The notes beneath the pieces were generated by a model. It saw nothing but the letters and a program-made list of their open reading frames with translations. It was not told the DNA's origin and ran no database searches. Below, in pieces: positions 43,359 through 51,731 of a stretch of 64,000 bases of DNA (the first letter of the stretch is position 1; each line of letters starts with the position of its first letter). The DNA is from Arthrobacter sp. MN05-02. GTDB lineage: Bacteria > Actinomycetota > Actinomycetes > Actinomycetales > Micrococcaceae. The DNA lies in contig AP018698.1 in the NCBI GenBank assembly GCA_004001285.1, positions 90,992 through 154,991 on the forward strand, written 5' to 3'. The position numbers and the translations under genes are program-made.

Positions 43359-44312
43359 ATGAGTGATGTCAAAAAGACCACACGGCTGCGTGAGTTCTTC
43401 TCCAGCCCCCGCACGGAGCTCATACCGTTCGGGGTGCTCCCCATCCACGCGCAGATGGCCGAGGCCGCCGGTTTCGGTGCCTTCCACATCTCCGGCGGAA
43501 TGGCATCGTGGTGGCTCAACGGTGTCCCTGACGTAGGCCTGATGACCAGAACGGAAATCATCGACAACGCCCGCCGCATCGTGCAGTCCGTGGACATCCC
43601 GGTGTACTGCGACGCCGACACGGGATATGGCGGCATTCAGAATGTCCGCAAGACCGTGCAGGAGTTCATCCATGCCGGTGTAGCCGGGATCCACATTGAG
43701 GACCAGCTTGACCCGAAGAAGGCAGGCGGGCAGGCAGGCATCGCAATCGTGTCAGACGAAGAGGCGATTGGGCGGCTGAACGCGGCCGTCGAAGCCCGGA
43801 ACGAAATCGACCGAGACTTCGTCATCACGGCCCGCACCGACGGGTACGCAGTAGCAGGCGGAGGGGTAGAAGAAGCCTTGCGGCGGGGCCGGCTCTACCG
43901 CGAGAACACTGACGTCGACGTAATCTTCTACGAAGGCATCCGCACCTGGGAAGAAGTGCGCTACCTCCTTGCCGAGACGCCGGGGCCCGCCTACGTCATC
44001 GCCAGCCGCCATGCAGGACCTACCCCACCCGTAGCGCAGCTTTCCGAATGGGGACAGGCCATCAACATCGTCCCGTTCCTGCAGCCTGGCGTCCAGGACG
44101 CCTGGAAGCTGCTCTTGAAAGTGAAGAACAGCGGTGAACTGGCAGCCTTCGACCAGTACCAAGCCGATTCATTCGCCTTGGAAGGAACCGAAGAGTTCGT
44201 CGGCTTCGGCGATCGATTCGTCAAGCCCACCTACCAGCAGGTCCGCGAACTGGAGGAACGCTACCTTCCCGAGTCCCAGCAGCGGGACTACGAAAACTCG
44301 ATCAGCGACTAA
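43359..44312 (+). CDS. PEP mutase / isocitrate lyase-family protein with altered active site
   Basis: The 317-residue protein has the TIM-barrel signs of 2-methylisocitrate lyase-type enzymes: GAFHISGGMASW, YCDADTGYGGIQNV (metal-binding Asp), GIHIEDQLDPKKAGG and VITARTDGYAVAGGGVEEALRRG. The lyase motif is normally KKCGH; here it is KKAGGQAG, so the catalytic cysteine is absent. That favours a decarboxylase, hydrolase or other role over C-C cleavage with Cys as acid. It follows the SDR, with a frameshifted MFS gene after it. Confidence 0.85.
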   Translation: MSDVKKTTRLREFFSSPRTELIPFGVLPIHAQMAEAAGFGAFHISGGMASWWLNGVPDVGLMTRTEIIDNARRIVQSVDIPVYCDADTGYGGIQNVRKTVQEFIHAGVAGIHIEDQLDPKKAGGQAGIAIVSDEEAIGRLNAAVEARNEIDRDFVITARTDGYAVAGGGVEEALRRGRLYRENTDVDVIFYEGIRTWEEVRYLLAETPGPAYVIASRHAGPTPPVAQLSEWGQAINIVPFLQPGVQDAWKLLLKVKNSGELAAFDQYQADSFALEGTEEFVGFGDRFVKPTYQQVRELEERYLPESQQRDYENSISD

Positions 44313-44700
44313 GACCGGTAGGCGTTCCTCGAGACACCACCTGCCTCAGGCTGAAATCTCGAGGACGCCGCCGCTTCATCAGCTTCAGCCTTACGGGGCC
44401 TTGGTTGATACGGCTAACGAAACACCACAGCGCAGTTGTTCAGGCTCCCCTTCCCCCTCGCGAGCGAACGCGATCCCCGAGGGAATGCAGCAGTGGCAGT
44501 GCGATAAGTCTGCCGCTCTTGGCGATGACCTCACGAGGTCGGCCCGATGGTGCGGAAAGAGCGGCACGGAGAACCTGCCCTACACTCCCGCCCACCCCTC
44601 CTCAAGCGAAGTAGACGACCGGGCCGCCGAGCTCGGCCGCTCTTACTCACCCAGCACGACACCCCAACCCAAGTCACATCACAACTTTTGGAGACATCCA
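44313..44700. other. Intergenic, no gene seen
   Basis: Frames over this stretch are arginine/serine-rich shadows without ribosome sites. It may hold a promoter for the transporter gene; I see no strong repeat. Confidence 0.4.
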
Positions 44701-46106
44701 TGAAGGCATCCCTGAGCCACAAAGAAGTGACTCCTGAAACTGAGGCAGAAAAGCGCACATACCGCAAAATCATGTGGCGACTCATGCCATTCATTTGCGT
44801 ACTGTACTTCGTCGCGAACGCCGACAGAGCGGCCCTGGCCTACGCCGGTCCGGCCGGAATGAGGGGACGAACTGATGCTGACGGCGGCCGGGTTCGGACT
44901 CATCTCGGCTGTGTTCTTCATCGGCTATGTGCTATTCGAGATCCCAAGCAGCGTCCTACTGCAGAAGTTTGGTCCTCGGAAGTGGCTGGCACGCATCATC
45001 CTCACGTGGGGCATCGTGCAGGCCCTGTCGGCCTGGGCACCCAACGGACTCGTGCTCGGCATTTGCCGCGTCCTCCTGGGCATCTGCGAAGCCGGCTTCG
45101 CGCCGGGTGTGCTCTTCTACTTGACTCTCTGGCTGCCGGCACGCAGACGCGCACAAGCTTTCGGCATCTTCTTCGCCAGTGCTGGCAGCATGGCGCTTTT
45201 CGGAGGCCCGCTGATGTCGGCTCTCATCCAATGGGGTGACGCCGCGATGCTGTTCGGCCTCTCGGGGTGGCGGTTCATGTTCCTCGTAACCGGCCTGGTG
45301 CCGGTAGTGCTCGGCATCCTCACCCTGTTCGTACTCTCGGATCATCCCGGCGCCGCCAAGTGGCTGAACCGCGAGCAAAGCCAGATCGTAGCCTCCGACC
45401 TCGCTGCCGAGCAGTCGGCATTCCACGGAAGCGGACACAGCAGCGTCATGCAGAGCCTGAAAAAACTGGCGCACCTGGGCTCTCGGTCTCGCGTATTTCA
45501 CCGTACCCTTCGCGGCCTACACGACGACGTTCTTCCTGCCGACGATGGTCACGAACTTCAATACGCTCTACGGCACCGAGCTCGACGCAGTGCAAGTGGC
45601 CTGGATCGTGGCAATCCCAGCGTTGTTCGGAGTCATCGCCGCGCTCATCACCGCAAACCTGATCTCTAAGTCGCTGAAGTTCGGCGCGTGGGCTTTCGGT
45701 CTGACGATCGTGGGCGCAATCGGTGCACTCGTCGTGTCCTTCTCGACCTCGCCATTCGTGATGCTCGCGGGCCTGTGCCTGCTGGCAATCTGCACGTCGT
45801 CAGTCGGTGCTGCTGTCTTCAGCATTGTTCCCAAGCTCTTTGCCGTCGCCGCAGCCGCGACGGCGCTGGCACTGGTCAACTCGATCTGCAGTCTTGGTGG
45901 GTTCGCTGGCCCCCTTCGCGACTGGAGCAATCATCGATGCGACGGGCAGCGACACCATGCCCTTCTTCCTCATCGCTCTACTGCTGGTGCTGGGTGGTCT
46001 GACGATCTACCTAATCGATAGGTACGCTGACCGTCTGCAGCAGACGAACACGCTAACTGCCGCCGACGCTACTGTGAGCCCTAACGAAATCCTCCAAAAG
46101 CGCTGA
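44701..46106 (+). pseudogene. MFS transporter (ACS family), three frameshifts
   Basis: The protein starts MKASLSHKEVTPETEAEKRTYRKIMWRLMPFICVLYFVANADRAALAYAGPAGM, typical of anion:cation symporters such as those for phthalate or glucarate. It continues in other frames as LTAAGFGLISAVFFIGYVLFEIPSSVLLQKFGPRKWLARIILTWG, then LAYFTVPFAAYTTTFFLPTM and ATGAIIDATGSDTMPFFLIALLLVL. Breaks near 44864, 45467 and 45914 each need one base added or removed in a G or C context. It would import the substrate for the neighbouring enzymes. Confidence 0.85.
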
Positions 46107-46113
46107 ACCCGAG

Positions 46114-46150
46114 GCGGGAGGAGTCGGCGCACAGCGCCGCCTCCTCCCGC
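46114..46150 (+). terminator. Hairpin terminator after the MFS gene
   Basis: GCGGGAGGAG (46114-46123) pairs with CTCCTCCCGC (46141-46150), extended by CGGCGC/GCGCCG inside. It lies 7 bases after the stop at 46106. Confidence 0.8.
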
Positions 46151-46344
46151 TAATTCCGATGTTGAAAGCTAGCCAAGGACCACGGCGGCAACCGCGGCCA
46201 GAACCAGGACCATCGCGGCGAGGAAGACAGCCACCGTCGCCACTAGCAACACCGCTGCGACCAGTGTGCCGTCCCATTGACGGATCGGCTTTCGAACGGT
46301 GTTCTGGTCGATTGTGGGACTGCTAGGTATGCAAGAGTGACGCT

Positions 46345-46898
46345 ATGGCTGCACCACCGACGCTGCATTTGATGGTCGGGCTTCCGGGCGTGGGGAAGAC
46401 TACGCTCGCCGCGAAGATTCAGGAGGAGTCGGGGGCGCTCCGGCTTACTCCAGACGAGTGGATGGAACCGCTATTTGGCGATTCAGAAGCTGACGGCAAG
46501 CGAGATGTTCTCGAGGGCCGTCTGATTTGGATCGCGCTTCAAGCCCTACAGGGCGGCCTCTCTCTGTGGTCCTCGACTTCGGGTTCTGGTCCGCAAATGA
46601 ACGTCATGCGCTTCGAGACATCGCAGACCGGATCGGTGTTCAGTTTCAGCTTCACTACCTGAGCTTGTCCGAGGAACAACGCCGTTCCCGCGCTGACAAT
46701 CGTTGGAGGCGCGGCGATGTTGTGACCTTCCAACTCACTGCAGATGACCACGACCGCTTTGCTGAAGCCTTCACCGCACCCAGCGCGGAAGAGCTACAGG
46801 GCCTATCAAGCTTCATGCCGCCTGACCCATATCCGAATTGGCCAGCGTGGGCATCGTCGCGATGGCCCTCGCTTCCTCGCATCGATCAACTCCTCTGA
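46345..46898 (+). pseudogene. P-loop kinase-like (zeta toxin / AAA_33 type) protein, one CT-repeat frameshift
   Basis: MAAPPTLHLMVGLPGVGKTTLAAKIQEESGALRLTPDEWM holds a Walker A loop (GLPGVGKTT) and the LTPDEW motif of small phosphotransferases. Near 46560 the frame shifts at CTCTCTCTG: removing one CT unit gives GGLSVVLDFGFWSANERHALRDIADRIGVQFQLHYL and continues to the stop at 46896. The two halves together make about 183 residues, a normal length. A slipped dinucleotide repeat suggests real replication slippage. The family includes zeta toxins and nucleotide or sugar kinases. Confidence 0.8.
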
Positions 46899-46968
46899 TG
46901 TGCATTTGTTGCCGTCGAGCATCCCTCGGCGCGCGTCTCGAAGCGGGCTAAGGATCAGCTTCCATGCG

Positions 46969-47196
46969 CTATTGCTCGAGCGCGGCTCGTAGGAGGCGGA
47001 TGGCTTTCGGTCCAACTCCGTGAAGCGCCGCGAGGTGGTCAAGGCCGACGCCCTTCGCATCATCCAGGTTTCGTAACCCCGCCGCCGCTAAGGCCCTGAC
47101 GGCGGGAGCACCAATGGCCGGGAGAGGTCGCGGGGCGTCCATAGATTGGAGAATACGCTTCGTATCAACTGCCCGTAAGCCGGTGGTTCTCTGCAC
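46969..47196 (-). CDS. Small helix-hairpin-helix protein
   Basis: GTG 47196 with AAGGAGG seven bases upstream gives 75 residues. LPAIGAPAVRALAAAGLRNLDDAKGVGLDHLAALHGVGPKAIRLLRAALEQ carries two helix-hairpin-helix turns (IGAPA and HGVGPKA), a fold that grips the DNA backbone. It is similar to the short C-terminal HhH proteins found alone in actinobacteria. It is convergent with the kinase-like gene. Confidence 0.8.
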   Translation of the reverse strand: MQRTTGLRAVDTKRILQSMDAPRPLPAIGAPAVRALAAAGLRNLDDAKGVGLDHLAALHGVGPKAIRLLRAALEQ

Positions 47197-47563
47197 CTTC
47201 TGACCTCCTTACCGCGGGCAGCGCTGCCAGACCGGCGAAGGGACGTTTACCCGGAACGATGAAAGGGCGCACAAGTACCACAACTGCAACAGTTGATCCG
47301 CTCGATCGGCCGCCGAGGCGCGTCTCGAAAACCTAAAGATATCCAAGACAGGTCGAGCGCCTCCCGCCGGTCGAAAACCGCGCCGCTGCGAGTCACCGTG
47401 GGCGACGAGGTAGCGCAGCATATGTAGCGGATACGTTCGTATTCTGCACTCTGGTCCTGGGCGAATCGGCACCGCCAAGACAGCTCACGTGACCCGGTTG
47501 AGACATCGTCCGTATCCACACCGGCCACCTTCCGCACCGCTATGGAACCACACTTGGGTAGGC
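47197..47563. repeat. Recombination-site-like repeats, no gene
   Basis: A 28-bp segment at 47322-47349 starting GTCTCGAAAACCTAAAG and ending TCCAAGAC recurs at 54434-54461 with three changes. A 40-bp segment at 47413-47453 with GATACGTTCGTATTC matches 20884-20923 upstream of the resolvase. These look like serine-recombinase target sites left by transposons. No gene is supported. Confidence 0.6.
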
Positions 47564-47887
47564 CTACACGCCGGGAGTCCGGGTGGGGACTCCTTCATCC
47601 TGCAGGTAGGCTCGGGCGGCGTCTTCGAATTCTCGTGCTTCAGCCGCAAGTTGTTCGAGCAAAGGGCCGGGGGTCTGGTCCTCGATGGGTTCGGCGGCTA
47701 GAGCGTGCGTGGTCGTTGCTTGCAGACGTTGGGCTCCTGCCATGGTGGAGCTGGCGTGCAGGCTTAGCAGGGCGGTGATGAGCTCCTCCCGGTCCTTGTC
47801 TGTGAAGGCTGCCTCGATGCGGGCGATGCGCGGACCGAGTAGTGAGGTGAACGTGACCAGGAAGCTCATTGCAACGGCATGGCCCAA
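47564..47887 (-). CDS. HPt-like protein lacking the phospho-histidine, start uncertain
   Basis: The assigned part (107 residues from a TTG at 47887) reads MSFLVTFTSLLGPRIARIEAAFTDKDREELITALLSLHASSTMAGAQRLQATTTHAL. In HPt domains this place reads (A)HxLKGSSxxxGAxxL; here the histidine is Leu. The paralogue at 58404 has the same change. The homology continues upstream in frame (IPILPVLDVLVIASLAADLG) but has no ATG or GTG, so the true start is unclear or a small indel has broken it. It follows the small acidic-protein gene at 47947. Confidence 0.7.
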   Translation of the reverse strand: MGHAVAMSFLVTFTSLLGPRIARIEAAFTDKDREELITALLSLHASSTMAGAQRLQATTTHALAAEPIEDQTPGPLLEQLAAEAREFEDAARAYLQDEGVPTRTPGV

Positions 47888-47946
47888 ATCCGCGGCCAGG
47901 GAGGCGATGACCAGGACATCGAGGACGGGAAGGATGGGAATCTGCG

Positions 47947-48216
47947 CTATCCGGCCAGGACGTCGCGGGTGTCCAGTTCCTCGTTGACTTCCTCGAGCCG
48001 GAACTGCGTCTCGGGGTGGGCGTCTCCATCGGTGGCGTATTCGAAGTCCAGTTCCCGGTGCACTTTGCTGTTGATGACCTCGACCGCGTCGGTAGGGAGT
48101 TGTGTGAGGTCAGGAAAGGCGTCGTCGGGAGATAGCCGGGATTCATGCGAGGCGAACTGTCTAGCGAGGGCCTGCTTCAAGGACTCGAAGGCCTCGGGGG
48201 CCACGAAGGGCACCAC
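47947..48216 (-). CDS. Small acidic protein of the module A family
   Basis: The 89-residue product is MVPFVAPEAFESLKQALARQFASHESRLSPDDAFPDLTQLPTDAVEVINSKVHRELDFEYATDG..., ending HPETQFRLEEVNEELDTRDVLAG. The tail PET(Q/E)FRLxEL.EE(L/I)DxRD is shared with 58165-58407 and with the fragment at 22688. It stands directly before the HPt-like gene, as its paralogue does. Function is unknown; the pairing suggests a complex or signalling pair with the HPt-like protein. Confidence 0.75.
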   Translation of the reverse strand: MVPFVAPEAFESLKQALARQFASHESRLSPDDAFPDLTQLPTDAVEVINSKVHRELDFEYATDGDAHPETQFRLEEVNEELDTRDVLAG

Positions 48217-48690
48217 AAAACGACCGGCCAGTCTCCTGACCGGTGCGGTGAAGGTGATTCCTCGATAGCTCCGAGGCTCGTGCGCGAGCAGGTCTCCTTC
48301 ACAGCCCGGCTGCTTGACCTATGAAGGAGTTGCACGTTCGTGCACGAGACTTATTCTCGTGTCCACGTCAGCCTGCGAATAGCTGAGCGGACATCGATAG
48401 GACCCGTCTCTAGTATGGACAACCAACTTTCAAGGTTTGCCGCAGAACCGATCAAGCTTCGCCGTACCAGTGAGGCTTGCGGTGACGTAAGACGACCAAG
48501 AGACAAGGTGTAAAGGGGTGCGCGCAAATGGACGTCTATATACATCACGGAGTTCTGCGACGCTCATGCACGACATGCTTTGCCAGGATCCCGTTGAACA
48601 CACCCTGAGCCTGACCATCGACCTGGACCCTTTCGCAACTTTCCATCGTTCGTAAGCCGCTTGATGAAGACCCCCAGGTTTGGTGTGTCC
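48217..48690. other. Intergenic, no gene seen
   Basis: I see no convincing gene. A short inverted repeat GCACG/CGTGC lies near 48332-48343. This may be the promoter region of the module at 47564-48216 and a spacer before the GAF-ANTAR gene. Confidence 0.4.
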
Positions 48691-49436
48691 TCAGGCCTCG
48701 AAATGGGTTTCGGGGATCTGCTGGCCGATTGATGCCAGGACACGGGCTGCGACGTCGTGGAGTTTCACGTTCCGCCCGCTTGATGCTGAACGAAGAATCC
48801 GCATCGCCTCGTCGTGGCTGCACCGGTTCTGGCCCATGATCACACCCGCAGCCAGAAGGATGGCGGTCCGGGACTCCATCGCGGTCTGCAGGTTGCGGTT
48901 GGTGTCAGTGATTCGAGCTAGGCGCACCGCCAGACGCAAGGCCTTCGACGCCCCGTTCGCCATGACTTGGACCGCGGCCATCGCCTCCTCGCCGAAGGCG
49001 TCGGGCCGCCCCGAGTACAAATCAAGCGCCGCAACCGCTTCCCCGTCCAAGGGAATCGGGGTACCCAGCGCGGACAGGATGCCGTGCCCCATCACGACCG
49101 CGGAGTATCCGAAGCGGGTGTCCGTGCGGAAATCAGCAACATACTGTGCCCGCCCTGTCCGGGCTGCCCGCAGGCAGGGCCCGTCGAACCGGTACTGCAC
49201 CTCGTCGACCTGCTGGGCGCGGGCGCTGCTACTGGCGATCGTCAGCTTCTTCCGCGGCCGCAGCAACGTCACACCACACAGCACCTCAACTCCTGGTGTC
49301 GCGCATTCGGCGCCGCCCGCTCGGCCAGCAGGGTGAGCAACTCACCGATGTCACCGCTATCCAAAACCAGGTCCTGCAACTCGTCCGCGAGGGCGCGTGC
49401 GTCGATCGCCAGTTTCCGAGAGTGGAACGTGGACAT
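48691..49436 (-). pseudogene. GAF-ANTAR regulator, one frameshift
   Basis: From ATG 49436 the start reads MSTFHSRKLAIDARALADELQDLVLDSGDIGELLTLLAERAA, then the frame breaks near 49300 and continues LCGVTLLRPRKKLTIASSSARAQQVDEVQYRFDGPCLRAARTGR (GAF) through ALDLYSGRPDAFGEEAMAAVQVMANGASKAL to the ANTAR domain (TAMESRTAILLAAGVIMGQNRCSHDEAMRILRSASSGRNVKL). Its closest relative is the gene at 59923. ANTAR domains bind RNA hairpins to prevent termination. One indel explains the break. Confidence 0.82.
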
Positions 49437-49767
49437 AAGGGCCTGCTTTCACGCTTCGCGCTTGTCATCCACCACCTTGGCGAACGCGCTGAAGCTGTAG
49501 ACACCGCCCCCTGCTGAACGACAGCCCCACTGTACTCACCCATCTCCTAGCAGGTTCCCTCGGATGGGTCTTTCGGCCTCCGCGACCGGTCATAAAGCAC
49601 TGCGAGAAACGCGCCATGTACCACTACACCCACCCCAGAACCGGCGAGGCCCGTCCCAGTTCGGACACCATCACCGGTCAAAGCGGCAATGACTCGCCCA
49701 AGGACTTACAGAGCCCCGGTTAGTGCCCTCGAACGAATATCAACCAGTGGTGTCCCTGCGGTACTGC
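49437..49767. other. Intergenic with a transposon-derived repeat
   Basis: The 75-bp segment at 49634-49707 (beginning CCAGAACCGGCGAGGC) repeats 20943-21015 in the same orientation. No gene is supported. Confidence 0.5.
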
Positions 49768-50304
49768 TCAGGGCTCGAGTGCCGAGCGTAACTTTCGCAG
49801 CCCGTCTCGGATCCGGGTCTTCGCGGTGGGGACGGGAATGTCAAGATACTCAGCGACCTCGACGTAGGTGAGGTGGGAGAAGTACGCAAGAGAGACCGCT
49901 TCACGTTGAAGCGGCGATAACACGGACATGCTGGCGCGCAGTCGTGTTGCTTCGTCCCGTCCGACCACGAGATCTGTCACCTCATCGAAATCAGCAAGCC
50001 AGTTCCGGCGGCCCCACTTCTCATCGCGGGTGGTTCGCGCTATGTCCGATCGGATGCGGTCGACAGCACGCCGGTGCGTCAGCGTCAGAAGCCAGGAGAT
50101 GGGGTGGCCCAGCTCGGGGCGATACCGATGTCCTTGCTCCCAGACCAGCAGGAATACTTCCTGAGTCACTTCCGCGCTTCGGTCAGGATCCGCAAGAAGC
50201 TTGTAAGCCATGCCGTACACGCGACGTGCACACGCTACATACAAGGCCTGAAAAGCGGCTTCATCCTTCTGGCCGGCGAGAACAAGCAATGGAGCAAGAT
50301 CCAT
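49768..50304 (-). CDS. ECF-type RNA polymerase sigma factor, SigK-like
   Basis: The 178-residue protein has region 2 (FQALYVACARRVYGMAYKLLADPDRSAEVTQEVFLLVWEQ..) and region 4 (LSPLQREAVSLAYFSHLTYVEVAEYLDIPVPTAKTRIRDGLRKLRSAL). The SigK group of ECF factors in actinobacteria matches this layout (HRRAVDRIRSD in the linker). SigK is normally paired with an RskA-type anti-sigma gene; none is next to it here. It may direct stress or redox-related transcription. Confidence 0.88.
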   Translation of the reverse strand: MDLAPLLVLAGQKDEAAFQALYVACARRVYGMAYKLLADPDRSAEVTQEVFLLVWEQGHRYRPELGHPISWLLTLTHRRAVDRIRSDIARTTRDEKWGRRNWLADFDEVTDLVVGRDEATRLRASMSVLSPLQREAVSLAYFSHLTYVEVAEYLDIPVPTAKTRIRDGLRKLRSALEP

Positions 50305-50779
50305 GACTCCCGGCTGAAGCTCATCGATGACCGGATCCTGCGGCTGAGTACCTGACCGGGTACTCAGGGTGCTGACAGCAGCACCGACGTTGTCAATCGG
50401 ACGTAGGAAGGCGATGGCACGGCTTTCTGGTGAGACCGGAACAGGACCGCCCCCACCACCACAGCGGGATCAGGAGCTTCGGCCCGCGCACCCCCAGGTA
50501 CATCCGACCCTCCACGAGGACGAAAGGGCTGCACCCCTTCAACCCGAATGTAGTTCCTCTGACCGCACCGGTCTACCGTCCCGGCATATGTGTTCAGGGC
50601 TCACTGCCCTCGAATGAACAGGAACAGCCGATGAGCAGGAACAGTTGATGTCAGAGTCGAGGCGAGAGTCGACGCCAGAATAGTGAGGTCCGCTTTGTGC
50701 GTTCCGGGCGGTCCTGTGTAATGGAGACATACCGAGCTCGATGAGCGGTGCGGTGACAGGAACCAGGAAGAGGGTCGTG
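50305..50779. other. Intergenic, no gene seen
   Basis: Divergent promoters for the sigma factor and the GAF gene should lie here. Frames present are shadows of low quality; I see no strong palindrome. Confidence 0.4.
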
Positions 50780-51559
50780 ATGCTTGAAGGGCGGCCACAG
50801 CGAGCCCTTATCAGTGAGGTCTTCACACGCTCTTCACTTGGCCTCGATGACCTATGGAATGCTTACCGGGCCGGCGGAGGCGGAGCGACTTGTCATGACA
50901 TCCACGCCTACCTGCAGCGGGCCGTGGATCTGCCGGCCAGGGAAAGTAATGTGCTGGCCGATGCGCTCAACGGATTGCTGAAGCACGATCCGGCGAGTTC
51001 GCCGGTCGCAATCGCCGCGGAAGACGGACCCTACGCCTCCCCGGAAGCATCACGACAAGCACTGGGTGCCGCCGGGGCTTTCCTGCTCTCCGAGGAGGAA
51101 AAAGAACAGGAAAGGGTTCGGGCGGTCGCCCGAACCGGGCTCCTCGACACTCCGCCAGAGGAACGCTTCGAGCGCATCGCCCGCAAAGCCCAGCAACGAT
51201 TTCGATCCAGCTCGGCCATCATCACGCTCATCGACGACCGCAGACAGTTCCTCAAAGCCGTCATCGGAACCGTGCAGCAGAACATGCCCAAAACCCGATC
51301 ATTCTGCAACACCACCATCCAGACCCCGGGACCCCTGGTCGTTCGGGACGCCTTCATCGACGACCGGTTCAAATGGAACCCGCTCGTCCTCGGCGAACCA
51401 TTCATCCGCTTCTACGCAGGACACCCCATCCACGATCCCGAGGGATGGATCATCGGGACCCTCTGCGTCATTGACCAGACCACCAGGACCTTCGACGACG
51501 ACGACGAACGCCACCTTCACGACATCGCCCTGGAAGCCCAACAGGAAATCAACGCATAA
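50780..51559 (+). CDS. GAF-domain protein
   Basis: ATG 50780, with AGGAAGAGG nine bases upstream, gives 259 residues; the open frame starts at 50741 but lacks a ribosome site. The N-terminal part (residues 1-110) is helical and unknown. Residues 112-259 form a GAF domain: ARTGLLDTPPEERFERIARKAQQRFRSSSAIITLIDDRRQFLKAVIG, then TRSFCNTTIQTPGPLVVRDAFIDDRFKWNPLVLGEP and FYAGHPIHDPEGWIIGTLCVIDQ. CN..I and FYAG match GAF sensors linked to kinases or diguanylate cyclases. No output domain is attached, so it may act with a partner. Confidence 0.85.
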   Translation: MLEGRPQRALISEVFTRSSLGLDDLWNAYRAGGGGATCHDIHAYLQRAVDLPARESNVLADALNGLLKHDPASSPVAIAAEDGPYASPEASRQALGAAGAFLLSEEEKEQERVRAVARTGLLDTPPEERFERIARKAQQRFRSSSAIITLIDDRRQFLKAVIGTVQQNMPKTRSFCNTTIQTPGPLVVRDAFIDDRFKWNPLVLGEPFIRFYAGHPIHDPEGWIIGTLCVIDQTTRTFDDDDERHLHDIALEAQQEINA

Positions 51560-51690
51560 GCAGCCATATCCCCGATATGGGATCGGGGTGGGAAGAGGCC
51601 GAGCACCGCACCCCCGAGCCGGGACCACTCATGCACCGATCTGGCCAGCGCACCTCTGGTTCGTCCGCCCTCATCGACGCCAATCGGGAT

Positions 51691-51731
51691 CCCTCACCGT
51701 GCGGTGGGGGTCGTTGCCTGCACGGTGAGGG
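51691..51731. terminator. Hairpin terminator between convergent genes
   Basis: CCCTCACCGTGC (51691-51702) pairs with GCACGGTGAGGG (51720-51731) over 12 bp. It overlaps the end of the permease frame and can serve both strands. Confidence 0.7.

Noticed and set aside
46169..46320. Minus-strand frame with a hydrophobic helix (VAAVLLVATVAVFLAAMVLV)
   Set aside because: It has no start codon in frame before the helix, so it is not counted as a gene.
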